This document shows positions 1-10,924 of a stretch of DNA of 64,000 nt, one piece after another. The DNA is taken from NCBI GenBank assembly GCA_038380435.1, contig JAWZYU010000025.1:48058691-48122690 (forward strand), read 5' to 3'. The notes under the pieces were generated by a model, which made no database searches, had not been told where the DNA came from, and saw only the letters and a program-made list of their open reading frames with translations. Each line of letters starts with the position of its first letter. The stretch's first letter is position 1. Both the position numbers and the translations under genes were made by a program. The DNA is from Ryuthela nishihirai. Lineage: Eukaryota; Arthropoda; Arachnida; Araneae; Heptathelidae.

Positions 1-204
1 GATTGGAGTCTTATATTTTTGTTAAAATAATAATAATTTTACTTAAAAGAGGAGAGTGTAATGGTTTTCTACTTTTCGTTAATTCATCTGATAGGGTTAT
101 AATTGTCCCTTTTAAGGTGAATACTGAATTTATTTAATTCTGTATGGATTTCAAATAGAGCGAGTTTATTGCTTGTAGTTATTTTATTTTTACTTTGGTT
201 GAGG

Positions 205-305
205 GCTAGGTTAGGCGTACATGAAGATAGGTATGAGAGACTGAGGAGTCAGGCACTGAGATATCGGGTTCAAGCCACTGTCTGAAACGTTGCCTTTTTT
301 TTAAT
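205..305 (+). repeat. tRNA-like repeat S4, copy 1
   Basis: A short segment ends in a B-box-like GGTTCAAGCC followed by a T-run. A similar segment lies about 330 bases downstream with the same layout: a purine-rich start, the B box, then a run of T. I read them as two copies of a small tRNA-derived repeat. No complete cloverleaf can be drawn, so neither is called a tRNA gene. Confidence 0.35.
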
Positions 306-539
306 GGATATAATATTCCCTTCACCCTGTGGATATATATTTTTTCTTTTTTTTATATATTTTTTAATTTTTTATTATTTTTGCTTAGTATAATTTTTAG
401 ATGCTTTTTTTCATATAGTTTTTTCAGATATTATTTTGAAATTTTCCTTTGTGGCTGAGGAAGGATGTATTTCAATCCTTATGAGTTTTTTTGAGAGATT
501 GTAATAATTGTGTATTTTGTATTGATTGTTAACTCTGGT

Positions 540-640
540 TCAGGGAGGAGAATGAGCATGAGATGGGGGAGAGATGTGATGCTGAGGGTACAAACATAGA
601 GCTGGTGGGTTCGAGCCACCATCTGGGGCGTTTTTTTTGT
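540..640 (+). repeat. tRNA-like repeat S4, copy 2
   Basis: This is the second copy of the repeat at 205-305, with a cleaner B box (GGTTCGAGCC) and a T-run after it. It lies in very T-rich sequence with no coding signal. Confidence 0.35.
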
Positions 641-1584
641 ATAAGTGTATATATTTTTTTAGTTCTTTTTCTTTTTACTTCTTATACTATTGGCTTTATT
701 TAGTTTCGTTAAGCAAATTTTTTTGTGGAATGAGAATTTTTTTAACGTAAAACAGCTATTTTCTGAATCTTACAAATGTGATTTTTTGCAGTTTAAATGC
801 TGCTATTGTACATAACTTTTATGTTTTATCCATAAAATGTTTTCTACTGTTATCAGTGCAGTATAAATAAACTTTTAAAATTTTGTAATTTTTCGTTATT
901 GTTGTATTCAACGAAATACATAAATTGTTCTGCTATACAGTAATTCTGTATGGAAATATTCATTGCAATGAAAAAAAAGCAATATAAATTGCAAATAGCC
1001 TAAATGGGCTTTCTCTTAGTGTGTAAAAAAATAATCTTCCCGTATATAACGCACAGTAAAACTGAGTATAGCACGTGAAAAGTAGGCTTGATTGCAGCGG
1101 CAGACAGTTCGTTTTGAATGCAACAACATGGCTACCGCCTTGCTGCCTAAGCATCATTTTCCTTGGACAGGGAAAGCGCGTTAGGGCGTCTCCTCTCATC
1201 CATACCTCCGTGGTTACTTGGCATTTAGTGTTGCCAGATACAAAAAGAAAAATATCTAGTATCCTCCTACTAGAGGTGTTGATATTGGAAGATCTTAATA
1301 GGAGTCAAAATGACCAGTAACAAAATGACCAGAAATCAGCAGTTGAAAAATAGTTAAAAACAGCTACAATTGTTCATGTAATAAAAACCTTATAAACCAG
1401 TTTTATTTAGCACCAAGAACGCAAGTCTTAAGAATATCAAAAAATTATTTACATTAACTTTTAAACATACATCTGTTATATTAAATGGTGTGAAATAATA
1501 CTTATTCAAATTGTAATTCTGAGTTGAATTGTATTGTTAGCCATGATGTTGTTTAATATTCAAATTTTCGTAATTCTTCCTTTT
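641..1584. other. non-coding, with a GC-richer CpG block at about 1075-1230
   Basis: Most of this stretch is AT-rich and featureless. The exception is about 1075-1230, which is clearly richer in G+C and CpG than its surroundings. It contains a short ATG-initiated 18-codon frame and is open on both strands for about 80 codons. I recognise no domain in either translation. It could be a promoter/first-exon fragment of an unrecognised gene or a piece of an old repeat. Confidence 0.4.
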
Positions 1585-1970
1585 TGGGGCTGGGGCTGGC
1601 TCAGTCGGTAGCATGGCAGGCTTGTAATCTGCAGTTCATAGTTTCGAATTCCAGCTGGGTCAGTGTTGGGATTTTTCTGTGTTGGGATCCCTGACCTGCT
1701 CACGGTCAATAAGGAACACCAATAGGATTGGAAAAACCGACATCTGTCGGCTGGGATATTATGCTGTGGTTCCGTGTGCAGGACAGCTATACTCTGTGCA
1801 CATTAAAGAACATGCTGGATGGCATTGAGGCTACCATCTGTCTCCCAACAGCTGTCCCAGTGGGTCCCCTCCCCCATCCTTCTCTGAACCTTTGTGGTCC
1901 TTGTTTCCTGGTCATTTAGCCCATGGTGTGCAAATAAATGTTGCTCAGAGGTAAAACAACCCAACCCAAC
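1585..1970 (+). repeat. SINE S1, near full length
   Basis: The tRNA-like head has the A-box region TGGCTCAGTCGGTAGCATGG and a degenerate B box. The S1 body follows: the prompt-like CACCAATAGG segment, CATTAAAGAACATGCTGGAT, CCCAACAGCTGTCCCAGTGG and the terminal GGTAAAACAACCCAACCC. It is more diverged than the copies at 53.3 and 57.8 kb. Open frames across it are by-products of the repeat, not genes. Confidence 0.85.
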
Positions 1971-3042
1971 TGATAACTCTTCAAATACCAAGGGTATATT
2001 GTTTAAAATCGAAATTTAAATAGATATGATGAGATCTTTATCTTCATTCCTATTCTGTAGCAAAATGTTTTTTAGAAGTTATAGGCTTGGAATTTAATTT
2101 ACACTGACATAATACGAAGAGAGGTGGTCATTATTTAATAATTGTAGGATATTCATAAGAGAATTGGTGTCAAGTAAAGATCTCCTATGGATGTGCACTG
2201 GATAGAATGGGTGATTCTAAACTTGTATGAAACCTCTAAAGAGCATTCGTTGGGTACTCACAGGCTATCAATCATATCTGTAAGACATGTAAAATATATC
2301 TATAATAACTATAAGACGCATATAATGTTCCAAAAATAGCCATAAAATATCTAGGAGTTATCAACAACGTCTAAAGGACATTCCAAAATAATTAGCATCA
2401 TTCATAATTGTCCATAAAACATCCATTATACGTATTATATATATATATAAACGTCCTTAAAACATCAACAATATCTAGTGCATTCATAATAAGGATGTCT
2501 TCGTAAGGTACTTATGTACATGAATAAAAGATAAACTGGCAAAAAGTGGTATGTTTCCTGGATATCCAGGAACATTTGATGCATATCTTATAGACATCCT
2601 CTTATTTTAACTGTGCTGTGTGGGGACTCTATAAAATAATAATTTGTATATAATATCTATAAAAAAAGTATTGATAACTCCAATAAATATTTCTCAAGTC
2701 ACCACTGAAGGAAGATTTCACAACTATATCTGGACGCCTCCCATTTGGGTTTGTCTCCTCTTTCTCTTCTTTTCCTCTGCCTATTTTTAACTTGTTCAAT
2801 AACTCCATTTCTCTGTGTGGACACTTTACTTTTTTAATTCTGGGTTTGTTAGTGACAACAATGAATGACCAGACATAAATCCGAGGCAGGAAGAGAGTGA
2901 TGATGAGGTGTTTGTAAGTGTTTGCGTGCCATCTAGGGAGATTTTATATTCTAGGAGAATATGTGCACTGCTACACATAAAGCTACGTTTTTCAGCAATT
3001 TGCAGGCTGAGAGTTGTAGTCTATCACTGTTGGCCAAGTTAT
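1971..3042. other. AT-rich non-coding; degenerate internal repetition
   Basis: No gene or recognised element. Between about 2280 and 2500 there are several loose repetitions of a motif like ACATTCCAAAAT / GTCCATAAAACATCC, possibly a decayed tandem repeat. Confidence 0.4.
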
Positions 3043-3117
3043 ATCATCATGCTCAAGCAGCCATGGGCTATCGACGTCGGTACAATTTAGTTCTCCAAGC
3101 ATATCTGTCCTGAGCTA

Positions 3118-4314
3118 CACCAAAGACCCAAAACATTACGACAAGCGTGTCTTTATGCAAATCGAAGCAACTGCCCATTTGAAAAGCATCTGCCAGGTAA
3201 ACGACAGTGCATGTGAAGGTCATGAAATAGTATAAATAACACAGGATACTGAGCTCTGTTAATCAGTGTTATTCTTGTTCTTCAGGTGGGAAAGACAATG
3301 GATTTATGTGAGTTTGACAAAAGCCAAATTATATTGGCCAGACGACTGGGTCAGAGCATTTTCCATATTGCAAGACTTGTGGGGTGCTCAAGGTCAGACG
3401 TGGTTATTACCTTCAAAAAGTGTTCCAAGGAGGGAAAAACCACGAACCGGTTGCAAGGTGTGGGCTGACAAAGGCCCATCAATGCTGGAGGGGAGCAAAG
3501 GCTACCCTGTATGGTACGAGCCAACAGAAGGGATACTGTGATCCCGAAATTTGAATGCTGGTGACGGGAGTAATGCGTCACAACACACAATACATCGAAC
3601 CCTGCTGAAAATGGGGCTGCATAACTGTCGGCCACTCCATTCACCAGCGAAAGCACCTACAATGGGCATGCGAACATCAAAATTGGACCTTGAATGATTG
3701 GAAGAGATCGTCTGATTCAACGAATCTCGTTTCCTGTTCCACCATGTGGACAGCAGGGTATATGTGTATCGTTTACTTTGGGTAATGTTGGCACCAAGAT
3801 GCAGTGTGGGACAAAAACAAGCCAATGGAGGAGGTGTAATGCTTTGGGCAATGTTCTGCTGGAAAACCTGGTTTCAGTCATTCATGTGCAGGAAACTATG
3901 ACATCTACCATACCTAAACCTCATTGCAGATCAGGTACATCATTTCATGGCAATGGTATTTCTCTCTAGTAGGGCCTTCTTTCAAGAAGATAATGTTCCA
4001 TGTCACACTGCCCGGATTGTTCCAGAATAGTTGGCAGAACATGAGGAAGACTCCCTGGCCTCCTAATTCCCAAGACATCAATCCAATCGAGTATCTGTGG
4101 TTTTTGCTGGAACAGCATATCCGATCTGCGGCTGCTCAACCACGTAACTTACACGATTTAAATATCTGCTTGTAACGTGTTGGTACCAGATACCACAAGA
4201 CACCTTTAGAAATCTTGTAGCGTACATGTCTTGCCGTGTAAGAGCTGTTTTGGCAGAATGTGGAGGACCAACATCATATTAGGCAGTTGGTCATAATGTT
4301 TTGGCTCTTCGGTG
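3118..4314 (+). mobile_element. Tc1-like DNA transposon inserted in an RTE LINE
   Basis: The left end CACCAAAGACCCAAAACATT and the right end, reversed (CACCGAAGAGCCAAAACATT), are matching terminal inverted repeats. Each is flanked by TA, the Tc1/mariner target duplication. The flanks rejoin as continuous RTE 3' sequence. The element is about 1.2 kb and encodes a decayed transposase (separate entry). Confidence 0.88.
3286..4285 (+). pseudogene. Tc1-like transposase pseudogene
   Basis: Fragments in different frames read in order as a Tc1 transposase. The N-terminal helix-turn-helix region reads like LARRLGQSIFHIARLVGCSR. A central catalytic region with a VIHVQET fragment follows. Near the C-terminus is a motif resembling WPPNSPDLNPIEHLW, here PPNSQDINPIEYLW, whose last acidic residue belongs to the DDE triad. 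Tc1 transposases bind their inverted repeats and cut and paste the element in the nucleus. Many frameshifts and stops make it inactive. Confidence 0.82.
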
Positions 4315-4935
4315 TACATCTGATGCATCTGGCCACTGCACACCAATTCTAACAAGTTCCTGTTTGACATTGTCTGCTCACCGCATCATAGGTTTCCCCC
4401 CTTTCTAAGGATTTTAGGTACAATGTTTATAACCCTATTTGCTAATCTATAATTATCCATACGGGCAATATGGCCAAATTAATGGAGTTTCTCTTTGCAC
4501 AATATGCTGTTCAAAGAAGGTTACCGACTCCTTTGTTTAACATTAACATTACTTAAAAAGTTGAACGACCTATTGCCGAAGGTACTGCGTAAGCATCTAA
4601 ATCAAAAGCACCAAGTTTCTTGTTATCTTGTTTACAAAGAGTCCACGTTTCGCTACCATAACTAACCGTAGAAAGAACCAAACTATCATACAGTCTAATT
4701 TTAGTCTTTTGGTGTATACCCCTACTTCTCCACACTCTCCATAGATCCTTAAAAGTCCCGGCAGCAATCCCTATTCGTCTGTAAATCTCATGCCGCGCAT
4801 CATCAGTATCTGTTGCACTCTCTCAAGATAATTAAACTGAGGTACCTTCTCAAGCGTGCAACCATTCAAATTAACTGAACCACAGCCTGCCTGGGCAATT
4901 TTCATCACTTAGTCTTCAGCAAGAATGATAAAGTA

Positions 4936-5317
4936 CAGGCCTGCCAATTGCTCGAAAAAGGTACCTATACGTTAGCCTCTTTTATTTTAAAATCTCACAA
5001 GATGGCGCTTAAACACTTGAACAAACCGTTCTCTTCAGTCATTTTCTTGTTAAAGCAACTAAGAAAAACTTCAAATTTGATGATTCTAAAAAATCCTGGG
5101 AAGGAAAATATGCTACATTTATGTTTGCAACTTATATGCTGTTAATATTTTTAATCGCAAAGTGTTTTAGGAAGAAAAATCGTATAGATTTGGACTTAAA
5201 AAATCATAACTAGATTGATGATTTCGCATCTGTATAACATAATGACAAACCAAAATACTAGGATTTTTTATTTTTCATTTTTTACAACCAATGTATTCGA
5301 AATTAGATATTCGAAAT
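4936..5317. other. AT-rich, no gene seen
   Basis: Only short chance open frames. There is no match to the repeat families recognised elsewhere in the window. Confidence 0.4.
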
Positions 5318-5705
5318 TTTGGAGGTGGAATGTGAACGTCCCGAAGTTTCCATTGGCCACAATTGATTCACTTCTTAGACCCAGGGTGGGTGGGAAAATG
5401 CAATTATTTTGCTCTCATTAAAATTTGTTTAGAGATGAAACTCTTTTTCTTTGCATTGGACAGGTATTGATGAAATATTATTATTTTCCACTTTTGTAAT
5501 CTCTCAGAAGTTATAAATGCGCCCTCTAACTATCGAAAAAGTTGAAATTTCCGTAATATCAAACCAATATTGCAAACGATCAAAATTCCTCCCATTTCAC
5601 CATCAAACTTTTGATGGTGGAATGTGAAGGTCACGTTGTGTCATTGGCAACTATCATTTGACCACTTAGACCAAGGAGGTAGGAAAATGGAATTTTCTGT
5701 TTTAA
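5318..5705 (+). repeat. unclassified repeat R1: diverged direct repeat, period about 295 bp
   Basis: The segment starting GGTGGAATGTGAACGTCC at about 5325 recurs at about 5620 as GGTGGAATGTGAAGGTCAC. Each is followed by matching stretches such as CTTAGACC...GGAGG and GGGAAAATG / GGAAAATGG. Between them lies a TGATGAAATATTAT...GCGCCCTCT module that also appears near 32338. No coding potential is evident. Confidence 0.5.
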
Positions 5706-5711
5706 GAGAAT

Positions 5712-5897
5712 ATTAGTTAGCTCGCTTGGCTACTGATCTAAGGGACCTGGGTTCGAGCCCCGGATAAGGCATGAACGTTTATGTTGTTTTTCTGCTGAGG
5801 TCCTGCCATCCTCAGACTTTCTACTATGGCATATAAACTGCAGGCTCCTGTCAGACCTCTGTGGCAAGCAGCTACTTGAGGGGGTATTTATTTTTAT
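5712..5897 (+). repeat. SINE S2, slightly 5'-truncated
   Basis: It carries the S2 head, GCTTGGCTACTGATCTAAGG then GGTTCGAGCC (B box), followed by the body CTGCTGAGGTCCTGCCATCC and the 3' end GACCTCTGTGGCAAGCAGC, with TTGAGG and a TATTTATT-type tail. The mariner at 5905 begins a few bases after this tail. Confidence 0.88.
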
Positions 5898-5904
5898 TAC
5901 TATA

Positions 5905-7396
5905 CAGGGTGATTCAGAATTCATCATCAATATTTAGTGGGGAGGAAGGGAATAAAAAAAGAAAGAGATTTCACATAGGAAAGTATGGGGGCAGACGAAC
6001 GCATGGTGGTGTAGAGGGCGCTGTGTGTACACACCTCTCATACAGAAGCACAGCTGTTTGACGCGTGCAGTCAGTTGTCATTCGACAAGGTGAATTTGCA
6101 GAAGTAACATGAACCGGTATACGTGGAATGAATGTGCAGATATGCATGTAACTTACGGTGCGGCAGGAGAAAGATGTCTTCAAGCCAGGCAATTGTATGC
6201 AGCGCGCTTCCCAAACCGCCGTGTGCCACAGCATCAAATGTTTTCACGTATTCATCGCCAACTGCGTGAAACAGGATCGTTTGCTGCTAGTAATGTTAAT
6301 CGAGGGAGGCGCAGATCGGCACGGACAGTAGCAGTAGAGGAAGCTGTCCTACAGGAAATCGAGGAACAACCTGGTGCTAGCACACGAGGTATGGCTAGGC
6401 AGTTTGGAATTTCGCAAGCAACAGCGTGGCGGATATTACACGATGAAGGGTTACATCCGTTTCATCTGCAAAGAGTGCAATTATTGGCAGCAGACGACCA
6501 TCCCAAGCGTGTTATTTTTTGTCAGTGGTTCATGCAGAGAACAGCCGTTGATCCCAATTTCCCAACATATGTTCTTTTCACCGATGAGGCGTTGTTCACT
6601 CGAGAGGGTGTCTTCAACACACACAATTGGCATGTGTGGGCTCATCAGAACCCACACGGTACAAGACCTGGAGCTGTGCAACAACGTTTTGCTGTCAATG
6701 TGTGGACTGGGATTGTCGGTGACTGTTTGTTGGGCCCGTATTTACTACCATCCCGTTTGGACGGTGCCAAGTACCTAACATTTCTTCAGACTGTGTTACC
6801 GGATCTTCTGAACGAGGTTCCTGATGGTAGTCTCCGGCGAATGTGGTTCCAGCATGACGGCGCTCCTGCACATTTCGCAAATGCTGTGCGTGCTTACCTA
6901 CGCAGACAGTTGTGGTCAATGGATTGGCCGCGGTGGACCGGTTTCTTGGCCACCACGTTCACCGGATTTATCTCCAATCGATTTCTTTGTATGGGGTGCT
7001 ATGAAAAACATGGTGTACGAGACCCCTGTTGATAGTGCTATGGATCTTGTAGCACGCATATCAGTTGCTGCCTCAAACATCCGGGAAATGCCAGGCATCT
7101 TCCACAGGGTCCGGCTGTCCATGCAACGCCGTTGTGAGTCATGCATTCTAGCACATGGTCGGCAGTTCGAGCACCTCTTGTAAGTCTGTACAACCAATGC
7201 AAAGAAATGTTACATGTAAGATAATAAATGTTTTTTCCTTACCACTTCCTCCTTATGTGTTCTTTCCATCATTGAACTGGGGTCATTTTGCCCTACTACA
7301 TGGCATATGCGCCCATGCTTTCCTATGTGAAATCTCCTTCGTTTCTTATTACCTACCTCCCCACCAAATATTGATGATGAATTCTGAATCACCCTG
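5905..7396 (+). mobile_element. mariner-type DNA transposon (DD41D group), nearly intact
   Basis: Both ends start CAGGGTGATTCAGAATTCAT, and the inverted repeats stay alignable for about 86 bases with roughly ten mismatches. TA dinucleotides at 5903-5904 and 7397-7398 are the target duplication. The 1,492-bp element holds one transposase gene (6109-7183) and nothing else. The terminal repeats are well kept and the gene has a single obvious frameshift, so it looks like one of the youngest DNA transposons in the window. Confidence 0.93.
6109..7183 (+). pseudogene. mariner transposase, DD41D type, one frameshift
   Basis: An open frame runs from the ATG at 6109 to about 6915 and then continues in the +1 frame to the stop at 7181-7183. 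The N-terminal part has two helix-turn-helix regions, the second around residues 90-120 with STRGMARQFGISQATAWRIL. Catalytic signatures are FTDEALFTREG (first Asp, near base 6580), WFQHDGAPAHF (second Asp, near 6855) and PPRSPDLSPIDFFVWG (third Asp, near 6975). The last two acidic residues are about 40-41 residues apart, allowing for the break at about 6912-6916. That is the DD41D spacing, not the classic mariner DD34D. The C-terminus ends CESCILAHGRQFEHLL. The start was chosen as the first ATG in frame inside the 5' terminal repeat. It is inactive unless the frameshift is a sequencing error. Confidence 0.9.
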
Positions 7397-7398
7397 TA

Positions 7399-9209
7399 GA
7401 GATAAATTGATAATTAATTTGTTGTTGCATAGTTGTTGATGAAATAATACGATTTACGCTTTCTGAAGTTAGAATTAACGTTTTCCCCTGTCAGCTTTCA
7501 GTCAATCATGCACAATTGACTACACTTAGATATTTCTTTGAGCTAGTGATTTGAATTATTACTGTGAGTATAATTCTCTATGCATTAGCGACAAAAGAAA
7601 TTTGATGCCCAAAAGATGCAAAAAGAGGTTTTCTTCCCTTCTCCAGATTAACCTCTGTCAGTGCCACGAGCTCAGCATCTGAGTGGAGAAATTTTGTGCC
7701 CTTGAAATTCGAAGCACTGAGCATCATTGCGTTATTTGACGATTTTATTTCGCGTGTTATTTTACTTCATCCTTCTGGGTTTTTTTTTTCTTCTGAAAGT
7801 TACAATGCATTTTTAGGCGTCTTTCTGATTTTTTTCAAAATGATGTAGTTTATAGTTGCTTTAAAAATTGATTGCTTGTAAAAGGTATCGAATTTCTCTA
7901 TGAAGAGAACGAAGGCAAGCAAAGGCGCAAGATTATATACCACGTGACCCACGCGTTGAAGGTAATCCACTTTGCAGTCAGTTGCCTAACATGGAAGGTG
8001 TGTGTGGGGGGAAGTCCCCATTCATTTGAAGTCGTACACACCCTTTGAACACGTGATACGTAGCTCTTGTTACCTTTGATCTTCAACTCCTGTCCCTTTG
8101 TTTTTATATCATACGTACCTGTTCTGGACCGACACATTAGGAAAGAACATAGCACTATCTTTAAGAATAGAGAAATTTTGAAAAATTGTGAATTAAAGAT
8201 TGTAAGTTTTGAAAAGATTGCAGTTTAATATCCGAACGCAGAAATCACTCAATGAAAACCTATGCAAAAAACATGATTTGTTTGTAATGTTTGCGCTTTC
8301 CCTGGCGGATTGTTTTTGCATAAGAGTGCCTCTAGAAAACTGGAAGTGGTTTAGTTTTTGGTCAAGCTTTAGTTTTCTAGTTTTTAATATTTAAATGGCA
8401 ATGAGTAATTCACGGCAATTTGCCAGGTTTATAGGCGGTACTTTTAAGTGTCGTCTGCTAGAGCTATAGATTTTAAGAAACTTTTACAGAATATAAATCT
8501 GTAACGTTCTGGTTTGCTTTCTAATCTAGAAAAAAATAGGAAGGAAAATCGAAATAGGTTTGTTGATTAGCATTTGAAATATAAATCTAGTTAAATTTTC
8601 TATATATTTTTCTTTGAAATTAAGAAAAAACATTTAAAATATTAAACAGTTACCTAATGATTTCAGTTATGTAGCAGTTGATATTTCCCTCATTAAATTT
8701 GTATTTGGTGCCTTATATCTGTGTATTTGAACAAATGACATATTATAGTTTGTGAGGTAATGTTCAAACATAAATGATCAGACTACGTTTGCATTCAATT
8801 TAGCGAATATTTAGTTGCATAGCTTGAAGGTGATTTTAAGGATTAACCCTCCCCCCAACCCATTTAGACAATTTTTATTTTAAAATAATAAATTCATCAA
8901 TAAGTATTTAATGTATGAACAAAATATTTCAAGCCAACCTCACAAAATTTCTTGCCACACTTGCTAACTTTTAAAAAATTGCTGTCCAAGCAAAGAAACT
9001 GGCTGTTTGTGGTTTTATGTCTAGAGAAGCACTGTGAGAAAGATAAGATCTCAACAGAAAGACCATTGTTCCAATTAGGAATGCTAACCATTTGGGCCAT
9101 CGGACAGGCCCTATGCTTGCGTGTAGAATTTGTCTGCTAATCACTGTCATGCCATTGGTGTAAAAGGGGGACACAACTGCTTGAAAAGGTCACTATGTGT
9201 CTGATAGGA
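7399..9209. other. non-coding stretch, no gene recognised
   Basis: The first 60 bases after the mariner contain a TGATGAAATAATACGATTT motif like that of repeat R1. Around 7898-8160 is a somewhat GC-richer block open on the minus strand for 85 codons. Its translation has no domain I recognise. The rest is AT-rich. Confidence 0.4.
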
Positions 9210-9382
9210 CATAATCTTGGTTGCATGTGCAGGAGAACCATACCCTTTGCATGTTAAAGAGCACAACGTGCTGACATAAGGCTTCCATCTACCTTCCCCA
9301 ACCTTTGTGATATGGCCATTTTGTCCATTGTGTGTGATTGATTTGTCCATAAGTGCTGCTCAGAGTTAAACCACCCAACTGA
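9210..9382 (+). repeat. SINE S1, old 3' fragment
   Basis: The order of S1 blocks is kept but strongly diverged: CAGGAGAACCATACCCTTTG, CATGTTAAAGAGCACAACGTG, CTTCCATCTACC, and the end GCTGCTCAGAGTTAAACCACCCAACTG. It is one of the oldest S1 copies here. Confidence 0.7.
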
Positions 9383-10768
9383 GATAATCAACATTACCCC
9401 TAATAAGCATCCTATCACTGAAGTGTTATATGATTATCTTTAGTGCCCTTAGCCCCATTTTTAAAATTAGGTTTTAGTGGACTTTATTTTGAATTTCTGT
9501 TTACTAAGAATGAAATGCTCTTTGTACCATAACATACATATGTATTTGTTAGTTAATGCACGATAAAGTTCATTTGTTTTTCTAATGAAAAAAGTTAAAA
9601 TTTTTTTGGCCACCTTGTGTAACATAATTCACAACTATGGTTCCAAAATCAGTTTTTTTATTTTGTTTTTGAAATTGAATCTGTGTTTTTGACTTTATAT
9701 AGACACTTTTTCCCTTGTTCATGCCAATGCTAATTACATAATTTGGAAAACCAAGCAAACTTCAAGTTCTGATTTTACAGTAGATGGTACAGCAAAGAGG
9801 AAAAAAAACTATTTTTTAGATAAGAAAAAAAAAATCACATTAACTGTAACCCTCAGTTGGTGTTGGAATTCACTGGAACCAGACTCAGACCTAGAAAAAG
9901 ATGAGGGAGAGGGATGAGAAGGTGACTAGATAAACCAATTTTTTTCTTCTAAAATTAGTCTCATCAAATGCAGTATATATTTATCCTTTCTCTCCTAGTA
10001 CAGTTTTAAAAAGCATTTTTGCAAAATATGTATAATATACATTTTTACTTTTATTTTCCCTTCATTTTCTTTATTGAAATTCTACAAGGCAGGAGAGGAG
10101 CAGTCCTTCCTCTTAGATCCAGCCCTTCTGGTGACTCAACCTAAAATTCAACTTTATACACTAAAAATTTTCTGACACTAATTGAAGATTAACCCAATCA
10201 CCTCATATTTAGCTATGCCACAACTGACACTTAATTCAGATTTAAATTATTTAATTACCCCCTCTTTGAAATATTTACTTAGAAGCAGAAAAATTGATCC
10301 TATCAGACATCTGCTTCTAATATAGTTTTATGTGTTATGAATTTAAATAATTGGGTAGATGTATAGCCACCCCATATTTCTTGCACTTCCATTATAATTT
10401 GCCATGCACTCTCAGTTCTCTTCCCTTGTTAAACACACACAACACACCTTTTTGTCTTTTTGTTCTCTCTCTGCTGCAGGGATATGCATAGGGAAGTGTA
10501 CCCAGTTTTTATATTGAAACTTGAAGAGGGATGGATCTGGCCAAAGGTCATCCACAAAGTATGTATTCCGACAAATACACCATTTCCAGCACTGTCACTA
10601 GCAGTATCATCTGTATGACTCTTGCCATGAGAACTGTCACTTTCATTGTTCAAAACACCCTCAAATGTCAATTCAATTCTTATTTTTTGTCTCCTACTTT
10701 CTGTTTGTCCTTGACACGTTATACTGTTTGATTACCATGATAGCCTACCAAATTACGAAAATTATGTA
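9383..10768. other. AT-rich non-coding, nothing recognised
   Basis: Long A and T runs. Short open frames at 10429-10731 on both strands overlap each other and show no domain or codon pattern to support a gene. Confidence 0.4.
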
Positions 10769-10924
10769 TAAAATTAAATATATTTAATTCTCTATGACAC
10801 TGTTAAATGTTTTTAAACACTTCAACCCATGGACTAATGCTATCAAATATCAATCATAGTCCATGTGTTGAAGTGCTTAAAAACATTTAACAGTGTCATA
10901 GAGAATTAAATATATTTAATTTTA
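10769..10924. repeat. 156-bp near-perfect inverted repeat (hairpin)
   Basis: The left arm, from TAAAATTAAATATATTTAAT through CTCTATGACACTGTTAAATG to CACTTCAACCCATGGACTA, is matched base for base by the reverse complement on the right, with only a few mismatches. The arms are about 68 bases and the loop about 18. It is symmetrical about position 10846. It could be a palindromic miniature transposon or the precursor of a small RNA. No target duplication is evident. Confidence 0.85.

Larger units (their letters stand above)
3043..4935 (-). mobile_element. RTE-type LINE, 5'-truncated 3' end (copy G), split by a Tc1 element
   Basis: On the minus strand, 3043-3115 carries the last bases of the RTE family: a short ATC/GAT-like tail, then the CAAGCAGCCATGGGCTA block that ends every copy. 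4317-4935 continues upstream with the C-terminal coding region (residues like SYGSETWTLCKQDNKKL). The two parts are separated only by the Tc1 element at 3118-4314, which was inserted at a TA. Frame breaks are frequent, so it is a dead copy. It is truncated upstream of the region encoding KVMKIGQAG. Confidence 0.85.
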
